From a virus, in IMG/VR virus record IMGVR_UViG_3300003690_000082, positions 1 to 24,805 of that record: 24,805 nt of DNA; one strand, 5' to 3'. The stretch's first letter is position 1. Every line of letters begins with the position of its first letter. The notes under the pieces are model-generated. The model worked only from the letters and a program-made list of their open reading frames with translations. It was not told the origin of the DNA and searched no databases. This document shows positions 15,499 through 22,463 of the stretch, piece by piece. Both the position numbers and the translations under genes were made by a program.

Positions 15499-17675
15499 AT
15501 TTCGGCCAGTTCAACAATGAAAACCGGCAAGAATTTAATCCCCACCGAATAGATGACTTAAAAAGAAGCCTGAATGGTTGTGTACTTGAATTCTTGCAAT
15601 GGCTCTTTCCCGAGGGAAAGTTAAAGGGACACGAGTACACCATAGGCACCATCGAAGGTGGCGTTGGAAAATCCACCAGTTTTAATGTGTTGGCTGGAAA
15701 GGAGGGCGTGGGCGGAGATTTTGCTACAGGAGATTTTACTGGCGATTTGATCGATGTCTACTGCAAGGCTACCGGAAAAAATTTCAAGGAAGCCCTCCCT
15801 GAACTTGAGGAATGGACAGGAATTCCTGCCGTCAAGGAGGCCTCTGAAAATCCGGATATCCTCAACATATCTAACCTGCTGCCGGCAGACTTTGATATCC
15901 ATAGCGTTCCGAAATCACAAATTACATTTTATACCTATAAAGACTACGACCTGAATACCCTTCTAACAATCAAGAGAGTATCTCACTCAAGCGGGAAAAA
16001 GAGTTTCTATCCCGAATTTCCCGATGGTTCTAAAAAGATACCAGAAGACTTTGTTCGTCCTCTTTATAACCTTCCCGGCATCAATGGCGCCAGTACGGTA
16101 ATTGTTGTTGAAGGAGAGAAATGCGCCGATTACCTCAACTCTCTTGGCCTGGTGGCCACCACCAGTATTGGCGGAGCTGCCATTCCGCCAGAAAAAACAG
16201 ACTGGAACCCCCTTGAAGGAAAGGTCGTTGTCCTTTGGCCGGACAATGATGATGCTGGAGTAAAACACCAGAAAAGAATACTCGAACGCCTCAAGAAGCT
16301 GGGTGTTCGGAAAATTCGACTGGTTAAACCTCCGAGAAATGTGGATGAGAAATGGGACGCAGCTAATTGCGAACCAAAACTTATCAAGAAGCTTCTTTCT
16401 GCGGCAAAGGTTATTTACCGTCCTATCGATATCATGACCGAGGAGTTTTCCGCCAAAAGTTATGATGAGCACCCGCCAAAAAGGGAGTTCCTTATAGATG
16501 GTGGGTTCGGACTGAATTCATGCTCCATCCTGGCGGCCGAGGGTGGCACCGGGAAGAGTTTTATGTTTCTCGATCTGGCAATCAAGGTGGCTTTTGGAAC
16601 TATCTACCAAGAAGAGGCCTTTGGCGGACAGATCCAGCAGTCAGGAAGCGTGGTGTACTTCTCTGCTGAAGATGGAAGACCAGACATTCACGAGAGAATT
16701 AATTTGGTGGACATAGGAAATCCACCCAGGAGATTCAAAAACACTCCAAATGAATTGAGAATCATTCCCATGCCATCACTTGGAGTGACATTCCCCCTCT
16801 TCTATATGAGGGATGGAATACTCACCGAAAGCGATAACTGGTCGAGTATACGAGAGTCCATTCTCGAGATGGATAACCTGAAACTCATAATTCTAGACCC
16901 GCTCTCCATGCTGGTACATGCAGATGTAAATGCCGATCCATCCATGGGTTCTTTGATCATGGCAGAGTTCAACCGCCTGGCGGTAGAAACGAATTCAGCC
17001 GTATTGATATCCCACCATTTCTCGAAAGGAAATTACGATGCTCCTATTGATACTCCCGAGAAAGCTAGACAGCATGTAAGGGGGACCACAGCATTGGTAG
17101 ATTCGGCCAGAAATGTCTTTTGCCTTTGGAAAGCTACGAAAACTCAGGCCACTGAATCTCTGGCTAACCTTGGAGAGGAATATCAAAGAAATAAAATTTT
17201 TTATGGCGCTACAGTTAAAAGCAATTACCTCACCGAGGACTCGATAAAAACATTTAAAAGAGACTACACCGGAGTTCTTGTTTGTATCGAGAAGAATTAT
17301 GACTCCTCCAAAAATAAGTCGGATAATTCTCTCAATGAGGAAATCAAAAGAATTATTGCCAAAAGATCCCTCGAAGGCCGGCCGGTAACTCTGAAGGGCG
17401 AGGATAAACTTGCGCATGGAGAATTGATAGGAAAATATCAAGATATGATTCAGGGCGTGGAGGGTCTGGACAGCGCTATTAAAAAATTGGTTGATTTTGA
17501 TCCTGATGTCTTTCAGTGCGGAAGCACTGGAAATGACACCTATCAACTCGATGTAAAGGGAGGACAATATTATGTGCGATGGGTCAAAGCCGGTTACATT
17601 AAGGATCACGGGGGTGAGTCTTTTCCGTGCCTTCCAGAGGGACAGGCCGGACTTAAGGGGTTGACAGGCCCCTAG
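15486..17675 (+). CDS. Primase-helicase fusion (TOPRIM plus RepA-like AAA_25 ATPase), 729 aa
   Basis: Replicative primase-helicase. Residues 30-95 are a primase N-terminal domain of the G-GGDFATGDFTGDLIDVY type but without the usual zinc-ligating Cys cluster. A TOPRIM domain follows, with VIVVEGEKCADYL (205-217; catalytic E210), then VVVLWPDNDDAG (247-258; D253, D255). The ATPase domain has Walker A AEGGTGKSF (351-359), YFSAEDG (391-397) and Walker B LIILDPLSML (467-476), and LISHHFSKG (508-515) matches hexameric RepA/DnaB-like helicases. The C-terminal 170 residues are variable. The frame stays open to ATG 15453, but 15486 keeps only a short overlap with the nuclease gene. No DNA polymerase gene is in the window, so host polymerase or one elsewhere is needed. 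The stop lies in a hairpin. Confidence 0.85.
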   Translation: MGGIDFGQFNNENRQEFNPHRIDDLKRSLNGCVLEFLQWLFPEGKLKGHEYTIGTIEGGVGKSTSFNVLAGKEGVGGDFATGDFTGDLIDVYCKATGKNFKEALPELEEWTGIPAVKEASENPDILNISNLLPADFDIHSVPKSQITFYTYKDYDLNTLLTIKRVSHSSGKKSFYPEFPDGSKKIPEDFVRPLYNLPGINGASTVIVVEGEKCADYLNSLGLVATTSIGGAAIPPEKTDWNPLEGKVVVLWPDNDDAGVKHQKRILERLKKLGVRKIRLVKPPRNVDEKWDAANCEPKLIKKLLSAAKVIYRPIDIMTEEFSAKSYDEHPPKREFLIDGGFGLNSCSILAAEGGTGKSFMFLDLAIKVAFGTIYQEEAFGGQIQQSGSVVYFSAEDGRPDIHERINLVDIGNPPRRFKNTPNELRIIPMPSLGVTFPLFYMRDGILTESDNWSSIRESILEMDNLKLIILDPLSMLVHADVNADPSMGSLIMAEFNRLAVETNSAVLISHHFSKGNYDAPIDTPEKARQHVRGTTALVDSARNVFCLWKATKTQATESLANLGEEYQRNKIFYGATVKSNYLTEDSIKTFKRDYTGVLVCIEKNYDSSKNKSDNSLNEEIKRIIAKRSLEGRPVTLKGEDKLAHGELIGKYQDMIQGVEGLDSAIKKLVDFDPDVFQCGSTGNDTYQLDVKGGQYYVRWVKAGYIKDHGGESFPCLPEGQAGLKGLTGP

Positions 17676-17690
17676 AGGGGTGTGTACTGT
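17661..17690 (+). promoter_or_regulatory. Promoter-like TTGACA overlapping a C4/G4 hairpin at the primase-helicase stop
   Basis: TTGACA (17661-17666) lies in the last codons of the primase-helicase gene; 18 bases later is TACTGT (17685-17690), 3/6 to a -10 box. Between them CCCC-TAGA-GGGG (17669-17680) forms a small hairpin, with ACA/TGT pairing outside it and the TAG stop codon in the loop. There is no T-run. It may separate the DNA-replication operon from the downstream accessory genes. Confidence 0.35.
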
Positions 17691-17709
17691 TCTTGTTGAA
17701 GGGGGGTAT

Positions 17710-17898
17710 ATGTCATATTCAGAGAGGTATGACGGCAAACGCCGGGTGATTCGAAGGGCCTTGAAGCTGATGGATAGAATAAAGAAGATGGAAAAAGAAC
17801 AAGACGCTCTCAAGAATGAGATAGATGTTTTAAAGGGTAGAATGACTGGTGGCGATAGGGCCGCATACGATCTGGTGGTTATTGACGAAAGGAAATGA
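17710..17898 (+). CDS. Small coiled-coil protein (62 aa)
   Basis: 62 residues beginning at ATG 17710, directly after a GAAGGGGGG ribosome site; an in-frame GTG at 17680 lies in the upstream hairpin and is less likely. Residues 16-52 are heptad-like and charged (LKLMDRIKKMEKEQDALKNE), so it should form a coiled coil. The stop overlaps the ATG cluster of the next gene. No family recognised; a small adaptor or oligomeric accessory protein is plausible. Confidence 0.6.
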   Translation: MSYSERYDGKRRVIRRALKLMDRIKKMEKEQDALKNEIDVLKGRMTGGDRAAYDLVVIDERK

Positions 17899-17900
17899 TG

Positions 17901-18101
17901 ATGGCCTATCTTCTGGTAATATTCTGGATGGGAGGTGCATCGATCACGGTTATTGAACCTCCACTGCTGTTACATCCTCGTAGATCTGAAATTTCAGGTT
18001 TAAGGAGATGCGTTCAGATGGCACATTCAATTCGAAAGCATTTCAAGAAAAATGCGATCATTAAAATTAAATGCGTCCCCGAAAGGATGCCCAGAAAATG
18101 A
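17901..18101 (+). CDS. Small protein with N-terminal hydrophobic segment (66 aa)
   Basis: Three consecutive ATG codons (17895, 17898, 17901) are possible; 17901 has the best spacing to GGA at 17891-17893. The N-terminus MAYLLVIFWMGGASITVIE is hydrophobic and could be a membrane anchor or signal-like segment. The remainder is basic with two Cys (RRCVQMAHSI, KIKCVPER). Similar short one-segment proteins with two spaced Cys occur in many phage early regions, with unknown roles. The TGA overlaps the methyltransferase start as ATGA (18098-18101), implying coupled translation. Confidence 0.6.
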   Translation: MAYLLVIFWMGGASITVIEPPLLLHPRRSEISGLRRCVQMAHSIRKHFKKNAIIKIKCVPERMPRK

Positions 18102-19462
18102 AATATGGTTCTGTTTGCTCGGGAATCGAAGCGGCCACCATGGCGTGGGAACCACTTGGCTGGAAGCCGCAGTGGTTCGCCGAAATAGAGAAGTTCCCGT
18201 CTGAAGTGCTGAAACAGAGATACCCGGAGGTAAAAAACATTGGCGACTTTACGAAAATTACCGCAGCAGATGGAGCTATCGACCTCCTCGTCGGAGGAAC
18301 CCCATGTCAATCCTTTTCTGTTGCAGGCAAACGAGCGGGACTGGATGACCCTCGTGGCAACCTCACGCTTGAATTTGTCCGGTTGCTCCGAAGAACTAAG
18401 CCGAAGTGGTTCGTATGGGAAAACGTACCCGGCGTACTTTCCATCGACAAGGGACGCACCTTCGCAGAGTTCCTTCAAGCGGTGGAGGAGTGCGGGTATG
18501 GGTGGGCCTACCGGGTGCTTGACGCTCAATATGTCAGAACACACGGTCATCCCCGAGCAGTTCCCCAGAGACGAAGGCGTGTCTTCGTTGTCGGATATCT
18601 TGGAAACCAAGAATGTGCCGGAGCGGTACTCTTTGAGTCAGAAGGCGTGTGCGGGAATCCTCCGCCGAGCCGATCGAAGGGGAAAGTCGCTTCCACCCTT
18701 CCTGCGTCAGGTGCTGGCACGAGTCGCCCGGATGGACCGGGACTTACCCAAAAATACGAATTCTGCATAACCGAAAAAGATGCGGCCAAACCATTAGGTT
18801 CGCAGGGTAGTGGTTCTGGCTGGCGCAACGATCTTGATCACGAAACCTACATTCCAATACTGGAGGCAGGTGCCAAAAGCGATCCGATGTACACACTCCA
18901 AGCAAAAAAACAGCACGCCATAGGAATTGGAAAGGATAGCGGTCAGGACGCCTCAGGCGCCCCTCCAGCCGTTGCTTTCACTCAGAATAGCCGTGATGAG
19001 GTCAGGGCCATAGGAGGCGATGGCGGTGTCGCTGGGGCCTTGTCTGTGGATGTCGGGGTGAAACAGCAAACATATGTCATGTCGGCAAGGCAAGATCCGG
19101 ATGTTCGGATAGAAATATCGCCGCCGATGGGCAAGGAAGACTACGGCCATGCCATGGCAACCGACAATGTATCTCAAACGCTGAACCAGAGGGACGGTAA
19201 GGGGCCGGGTTCGTACATGAACGGCTCTTTACAGGGATGCCAGATGGTTTCTGGTATGGTCAGGCGTCTAACACCAACAGAATGTGAGCGTCTTCAGGGG
19301 TTTCCTGACGATCACACCCGCATCGCGTGGCGAGGTAAAGCCGCCGAGAACTGTCCTGACGGTCCTCGCTACAGGGCTATAGGCAACTCCATGGCCGTCA
19401 ATGTAATGGAATGGATCGGCGAGAGAATACAGATGGTGGAGGATATTATCAATGATAGTTGA
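18098..19462 (+). CDS. Orphan C5-cytosine DNA methyltransferase (454 aa)
   Basis: Transfers methyl from S-adenosylmethionine to C5 of cytosine in DNA. From ATG 18098: motif I variant YGSVCSGIEAATMAW (3-17), motif IV GGTPCQSFSVAG (66-77) with catalytic C70, motif VI WENVPG (107-112), and motif VIII-like QRRRRVFVVGYL. Near the end are motif IX RRLTPTECERLQGFPD and motif X YRAIGNSMAVNVMEW. About 200 residues between VIII and IX form the variable target-recognition region, low-complexity and Gly/Ser-rich in part. All key residues are intact. No restriction endonuclease is beside it, so it probably protects phage DNA from host restriction or regulates expression. The target site cannot be read from sequence. 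Start overlaps the previous stop (ATGA). Confidence 0.9.
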   Translation: MKYGSVCSGIEAATMAWEPLGWKPQWFAEIEKFPSEVLKQRYPEVKNIGDFTKITAADGAIDLLVGGTPCQSFSVAGKRAGLDDPRGNLTLEFVRLLRRTKPKWFVWENVPGVLSIDKGRTFAEFLQAVEECGYGWAYRVLDAQYVRTHGHPRAVPQRRRRVFVVGYLGNQECAGAVLFESEGVCGNPPPSRSKGKVASTLPASGAGTSRPDGPGLTQKYEFCITEKDAAKPLGSQGSGSGWRNDLDHETYIPILEAGAKSDPMYTLQAKKQHAIGIGKDSGQDASGAPPAVAFTQNSRDEVRAIGGDGGVAGALSVDVGVKQQTYVMSARQDPDVRIEISPPMGKEDYGHAMATDNVSQTLNQRDGKGPGSYMNGSLQGCQMVSGMVRRLTPTECERLQGFPDDHTRIAWRGKAAENCPDGPRYRAIGNSMAVNVMEWIGERIQMVEDIINDS

Positions 19463-19736
19463 TCAGCCGGAAAAATTTTCTGAGGACCCTTTTGTGGTTG
19501 AAACACCAAGTCTTACTCCATTCAATTGCAGTTCTCAGAGGAATGAATGGGAAGAACAGAATTGTACCGGTAAGTGTACATACGAATTCAATAAGGCAGG
19601 GTTCACCTGCGATATCCAAAAGGCAATTTACAAGAGCGAAAATGTCACGATAGATATAGCCACCCGAATGGGCTTTATTATCAACAAGGATAAACATGGA
19701 TGGAATTGTCCGGAGTTCAACCCAAAAGGAAATTGA
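19452..19736 (+). CDS. Cys-rich hypothetical protein (94 aa)
   Basis: 94 residues; ATG 19452 lies 11 bases inside the methyltransferase gene, with GGAGG upstream. Five cysteines at 26, 38, 42, 53 and 86 (NCTGKC, FTCDIQ, WNCPEF) suggest a small zinc-binding fold. The remainder is mixed polar sequence with a short helical GFIINKD-type segment. Overlap implies co-expression with the methyltransferase. A metal-binding DNA- or protein-contact role is possible; family unknown. Confidence 0.6.
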   Translation: MIVDQPEKFSEDPFVVETPSLTPFNCSSQRNEWEEQNCTGKCTYEFNKAGFTCDIQKAIYKSENVTIDIATRMGFIINKDKHGWNCPEFNPKGN

Positions 19737-19737
19737 T

Positions 19738-20139
19738 ATGAAAGCACCGAAACGCATTGATGCCGGCACGGAGCCTACCATACAGGATCAGAAGGCGTGG
19801 GAGTGGTATGCCGCCAAAGAGATCAGGGAGGGCGGAACCAAGTCCATGGCCGAGATAGTCGGCGTGATCAGGAAGTATTCCACTCCCATGATCAAGTTCA
19901 TGGCCGATGTGCCAGTGAAAATGACGCTTCGAACAAAAATTCCAGGCTCTCCACATTTCCAGGATATATGCTCCAACATCATCAAGGTGGGGCAGGAGCG
20001 CGGCCTGGCAGTCAGAAAACTTGATAGTCCCATGTTATTTGAGTCCTTTCTTTTCGAGGGCCGAAGAGCGTGGCCGGTCGGTTACAAGGAGGGGTTTGAC
20101 GATCACGAATATGAGGAAAGTCCTATAATTCTGCCCTAA
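19738..20139 (+). CDS. Hypothetical protein (133 aa)
   Basis: 133 residues starting at ATG 19738, one base after the previous stop, with AAAGGA as ribosome site; an upstream in-frame ATG at 19696 lies inside the preceding gene and is unlikely. Mixed alpha/beta: a helical N-terminal half (QKAWEWYAAKEIREGG, SMAEIVGVIRKYSTPM), a central strand-like part (VPVKMTLRTKIPGSPHF) and an acidic C-terminus (GFDDHEYEESPIILP). I cannot name the family. It closes the methyltransferase gene cluster before a 135-base gap. Confidence 0.6.
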   Translation: MKAPKRIDAGTEPTIQDQKAWEWYAAKEIREGGTKSMAEIVGVIRKYSTPMIKFMADVPVKMTLRTKIPGSPHFQDICSNIIKVGQERGLAVRKLDSPMLFESFLFEGRRAWPVGYKEGFDDHEYEESPIILP

Positions 20140-20152
20140 TACGCCCCGAAAC

Positions 20153-20173
20153 AGGAGGAGTTAGATGGTTTGA
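20153..20173 (+). other. Strong Shine-Dalgarno with two-codon mini-ORF
   Basis: AGGAGG (20153-20158) followed after six bases by ATG GTT TGA (20165-20173). An ideal initiation site yields only Met-Val, resembling phage lambda bar-type minigenes. It lies in the 135-base gap 20140-20274. Confidence 0.4.
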
Positions 20174-20206
20174 GCGTGTGATTTGTTGGGTCCAAACTGA
20201 TCGAAG

Positions 20207-20243
20207 GTCAGCCCCGCCATTCACGGTGCCGCGCGGGGCTGGC
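20207..20243 (+). other. Strong GC hairpin before the 20275 gene
   Basis: CAGCCCCGC (20209-20217) pairs perfectly with GCGGGGCTG (20233-20241), extended by a wobble pair and a G-C pair to 20207/20243, with a 15-base loop. No T-run follows, and a GGAGG ribosome site comes 21 bases later, so it could be a leader structure, a processing site or a weak terminator. Confidence 0.6.
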
Positions 20244-20274
20244 CGGGAGAATTCAGAAGGAAAGGAGGCGTCAG

Positions 20275-20550
20275 TTGAAAATTAAAATACCGATCGATAT
20301 CAACGATAATGTAGTACAGGTTGAAATGGACCTTGGCCAAATAAATTGCGATGTACAAAACCTTGAGCTTTCCACGATCAGTATGCCGCCGGAAGGTACA
20401 TTCGGAATGGCCACCAGAAGTATCACCATCGAAAGTTCAAGAATCGGAACACTGAACATTCTCATGAAGGCATCCGACCCGGATAAACTTCTCTTTCCAG
20501 GGGAGCTAACTGGCGGGTCCGTGCCGCCATCCAGAGAGTTATATGAATAG
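20275..20550 (+). CDS. Hypothetical protein with TTG start (91 aa)
   Basis: Start TTG at 20275 is fixed by AAAGGAGG (20261-20268) six bases upstream; no ATG lies near. The protein is rich in short strands (LKIKIPIDINDNVVQVEMDL-type N-terminus with initiator Met) and a middle segment SITIESSRIGTLNILMKA, likely a small beta fold. It has one Cys and no membrane segment or signal. Unrecognised. The rare start codon may limit expression, and the hairpin at 20207-20243 precedes it. Confidence 0.55.
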   Translation: MKIKIPIDINDNVVQVEMDLGQINCDVQNLELSTISMPPEGTFGMATRSITIESSRIGTLNILMKASDPDKLLFPGELTGGSVPPSRELYE

Positions 20551-20565
20551 GAGGTATAGCCGGCC

Positions 20566-20838
20566 ATGAACGACAAGGATAAGGACCCACGTCCACAGAT
20601 CGCGGGAGAGGCTCAGTTCAAGGCATCAAAATCATCTGAAGAAAATGGCGGTATCGAGGAGCCAAAACCGAATAAACCGGAAGGCACCATTGCGCTGGAT
20701 CGTACGGATATTCGGGTACTGGGCTTTTGTCTCGACCATTATATGAAACTTCCCGAGAAGCCCGAGGATGGCCCGCCAGAACAATTTCTCCTGGAGGCCA
20801 TGGGGCAAATAAAACTGCTGCTGGGAGAGTGGAAATGA
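20566..20838 (+). CDS. Hypothetical acidic protein (90 aa)
   Basis: 90 residues, ATG 20566 after an AGGAGG at 20549-20554 that overlaps the previous stop. The first 45 residues are Lys/Glu/Pro-rich and probably disordered (NDKDKDPRPQIAGEAQ). The second half contains a compact helical part (IRVLGFCLDHYMKLPEK, FLLEAMGQIKLLLGEWK). Its TGA overlaps the next ATG as ATGA at 20835-20838. Family unknown; two small coupled genes here may form a functional pair of acidic and basic proteins. Confidence 0.55.
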   Translation: MNDKDKDPRPQIAGEAQFKASKSSEENGGIEEPKPNKPEGTIALDRTDIRVLGFCLDHYMKLPEKPEDGPPEQFLLEAMGQIKLLLGEWK

Positions 20839-21038
20839 AATTTAATTCAGGGGAACGCGACAGGAGAACGAGAATGAAGAAAACTACACGCAGAAAAAAA
20901 GGGGTGCAGTCCACCTCGAAGACACCATCACGCCGCTCCAGGCCATGGGGAAGACGAGCGGATGATGTCCCAAAAGAGGAGGATAATGAGAGTCTGGAGT
21001 GGCTGGAAGGGGAACAAAAACGACCCAATATGTGGTAA
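20835..21038 (+). CDS. Small highly basic protein (67 aa)
   Basis: ATG at 20835 overlaps the upstream stop (ATGA). About one third of the first 45 residues are Lys/Arg (RDRRTRMKKTTRRKKG, SRRSRPWGRR), and the C-terminus is acidic (EEDNESLEWLEGEQ). It may bind nucleic acid non-specifically, but a motif is lacking. An internal ATG at 20874 with its own GGAG could give a 54-aa form. It is the last gene before the 600-base non-coding control region. Confidence 0.5.
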   Translation: MKFNSGERDRRTRMKKTTRRKKGVQSTSKTPSRRSRPWGRRADDVPKEEDNESLEWLEGEQKRPNMW

Positions 21039-21042
21039 CTAA

Positions 21043-21078
21043 CCACCCGTTTTCGCCTCCAGATAGGAAAATGGGTGG
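21043..21078 (+). other. 12-bp-stem hairpin at the start of the 600-bp non-coding region
   Basis: CCACCCGTTTTC (21043-21054) pairs with GAAAATGGGTGG (21067-21078), 11 Watson-Crick pairs and one G-T, with a 12-base loop. It begins five bases after the stop of the basic-protein gene. It lacks a T-tract in either direction, so it is only a candidate for transcription termination or RNA processing. Confidence 0.6.
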
Positions 21079-21109
21079 CCAAGGGACAAGTGCTTGAAAC
21101 ATATAGCCG

Positions 21110-21510
21110 TGTCCTCCCTGGACAGAAGGTCAGGTAAAATAAAAAGAATTGTCTTATTGTCCCAGGTGGGAATGAGCCGAATATCCATATATATATAAGA
21201 AAAGCGGCCATTCCTGCTTTGGACATACCCTGGGGGGCGCCTCATGCTGTCCCAGGTGGGAATGGGCTTAATAAGTATACCCAACAAAGGAATTCAGGAT
21301 ATTCTAACTTTGGACAGTACGTTAAAGCGAAATGCGGCCAAAATGAAAAGTACATTCTAATGTCAGCGGGCTGGAAACGTATAGTCCATGGGGCGAAAGT
21401 CCATTCCCTTAATGTAACTTCTGATGGTTGTATGGTGTCATTGTCCTTGTCGGACAAATGACCGTATGCCAATAAAAACATATCCCTACAGCTTGTGGTC
21501 ATGTCGGACA
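21110..21510 (+). promoter_or_regulatory. Operator or iteron array: five TGTCC-N5-GGACA-type dyads
   Basis: Within the gene-free stretch 21039-21639 two perfect dyads TGTCC-N5-GGACA occur at 21110-21124 and 21442-21456. Three degenerate ones (8/10 positions) lie at 21158-21172, 21248-21262 and 21496-21510. The second and third are also parts of a 17-bp exact direct repeat TGTCCCAGGTGGGAATG (21158-21174, 21248-21264). Tetramers GACA/TGTC total about 15 here, against roughly 5 expected by chance. An A/T-rich tract (21136-21160) and a TA run (about 21189-21199) lie between sites. This is what an operator cluster or an origin with iterons looks like; which one cannot be read from sequence. Confidence 0.55.
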
Positions 21511-21531
21511 GCACGGTTTTCCATTTTCGGC

Positions 21532-21551
21532 TACTCTCTATAGAGAGAGTA
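21532..21551 (+). promoter_or_regulatory. Palindrome resembling a T7-type promoter core
   Basis: CTCTCTATAGAGAG (21534-21547) is a perfect 14-bp palindrome within an 8+8 bp inverted repeat TACTCTCT-ATAG-AGAGAGTA. The segment ACTCTCTATAGAGAGA matches the T7 late-promoter core ACTCACTATAGGGAGA at 14 of 16 positions, while the upstream specificity part does not match. It faces the HNH gene 90 bases downstream. It could be a single-subunit RNA polymerase promoter or simply a symmetrical protein-binding site. Confidence 0.4.
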
Positions 21552-21558
21552 AGTAACG

Positions 21559-21578
21559 GGCCGCTTTTATGAGCGGCC
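21559..21578 (+). other. GC hairpin downstream of the palindrome
   Basis: GGCCGCT (21559-21565) pairs with AGCGGCC (21572-21578) around a 6-base loop TTTATG. It would lie at the 5' end of any RNA started at the 21542-21543 palindrome, as 5' stabilising hairpins often do. No T-run follows. Confidence 0.5.
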
Positions 21579-21639
21579 GTACATTGGAGAAAAATGATAA
21601 AATGGACGCCCCAAAAATGATACGAAAAGGAGAAAAAAT

Positions 21640-22446
21640 ATGACCCCGGAATGGGACGCGCCTACAGCTGAAAAAATAATGGAATCGGGCCTGGGTTGGA
21701 GTGAAGAAGCAAGGTGGAACGGAAACCGGGGGGTAGAATGGATAAATCGATGCAATAACCTGATCTCTCCGTGTAGCTGGGATAAAGAATATCTTAAAAA
21801 TGGAGTGCCTAGAATTAAAGCCAATGGTCATAATTTCTTGGCCAAACCAAGATTCCTGGCAATTAAGGCGTATCGACAAACACTTATCAAACTCTTTCCA
21901 GAACCCTTTACGAAAAATAAGGACCCAGTAAGTATCGTGGTGTTCTGCCTCTGTGGATATTCAAATTGCGTGAATCTAAACCATTTGCCAATTATCTTCA
22001 GACAACATAAAGCCGGCCTGAACACTTTCAGAATCGAAACGGATGGAAATGATGGCTGGTGGTCTGGAGCCGAACACTTCTACGCCTCCTACAAAGCCTA
22101 CCTGTTCGAGGACGCTGCCGCACAAAATGCCAGGGAAGGAACACGGAAACATCAAAGACGAATTCAAGCAAAACTCGCTAGAAGAAAAAGAAAATATACG
22201 GAAGGTGAAAGAGCTCGCGCTATTACAATGCTATCAGATGGAAGTATTACATACGAAATGTACAAGGAAATGAAAGCCATATTCCTTGGACTTAGCGAGG
22301 ATATCTTCGACCAAACAATGATTATCTACGCCACGAGAGCAAGAGATATTCGGGAAGGTAAAATTCAACCAGGATATTTGCCGGATGCAAGAAAAAACCC
22401 GTTCAAAGGATTCAAAACCGAAAAGAAAAAAAATGAGCGGTATTGA
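21640..22446 (+). CDS. HNH-type endonuclease, probably free-standing homing enzyme (268 aa)
   Basis: Strong ribosome site AAAAGGAG before ATG 21640. Residues 103-116 read CLCGYSNCVNLNHL, the C-x-C...N-C-x-N-x-x-H-L core of HNH enzymes of phage homing-endonuclease type, with the metal-side Cys pair and H115. The expected preceding His is not obvious, so activity is uncertain. Residues about 165-190 are very basic (RKHQRRIQAKLARRKRKY), then GERARAITMLSDGSITYEMY resembles a helix-turn-helix DNA-recognition tail. The C-terminus is Lys-rich. It stands alone after the control region, as mobile HNH genes often do. It could have been acquired by transfer. Confidence 0.7.
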   Translation: MTPEWDAPTAEKIMESGLGWSEEARWNGNRGVEWINRCNNLISPCSWDKEYLKNGVPRIKANGHNFLAKPRFLAIKAYRQTLIKLFPEPFTKNKDPVSIVVFCLCGYSNCVNLNHLPIIFRQHKAGLNTFRIETDGNDGWWSGAEHFYASYKAYLFEDAAAQNAREGTRKHQRRIQAKLARRKRKYTEGERARAITMLSDGSITYEMYKEMKAIFLGLSEDIFDQTMIIYATRARDIREGKIQPGYLPDARKNPFKGFKTEKKKNERY

Positions 22447-22463
22447 TGCCGCCGGAGTAAAAT

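Noticed and set aside
15657-15680. GGVGKST, a perfect P-loop-like string in the N-terminal part of the primase-helicase
   Set aside because: It lies where primase N-terminal domains carry a similar Gly-rich strand, lacks a following Walker B at suitable distance, and the true Walker A (EGGTGKS) is present further on.
18014-18610. 198-codon minus-strand open frame opposite the methyltransferase
   Set aside because: The plus strand carries the complete methyltransferase motif set; the antisense sequence has no recognisable features.
20174-20274. tRNA-like gene in the gap before 20275
   Set aside because: Only one stem is convincing; no T-arm, anticodon arm or acceptor pairing could be assembled.
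21219-21461. 80-codon open frame within the 600-bp control region
   Set aside because: Starts at a TTG without a ribosome site, has irregular composition and overlaps the dyad array; treated as non-coding.
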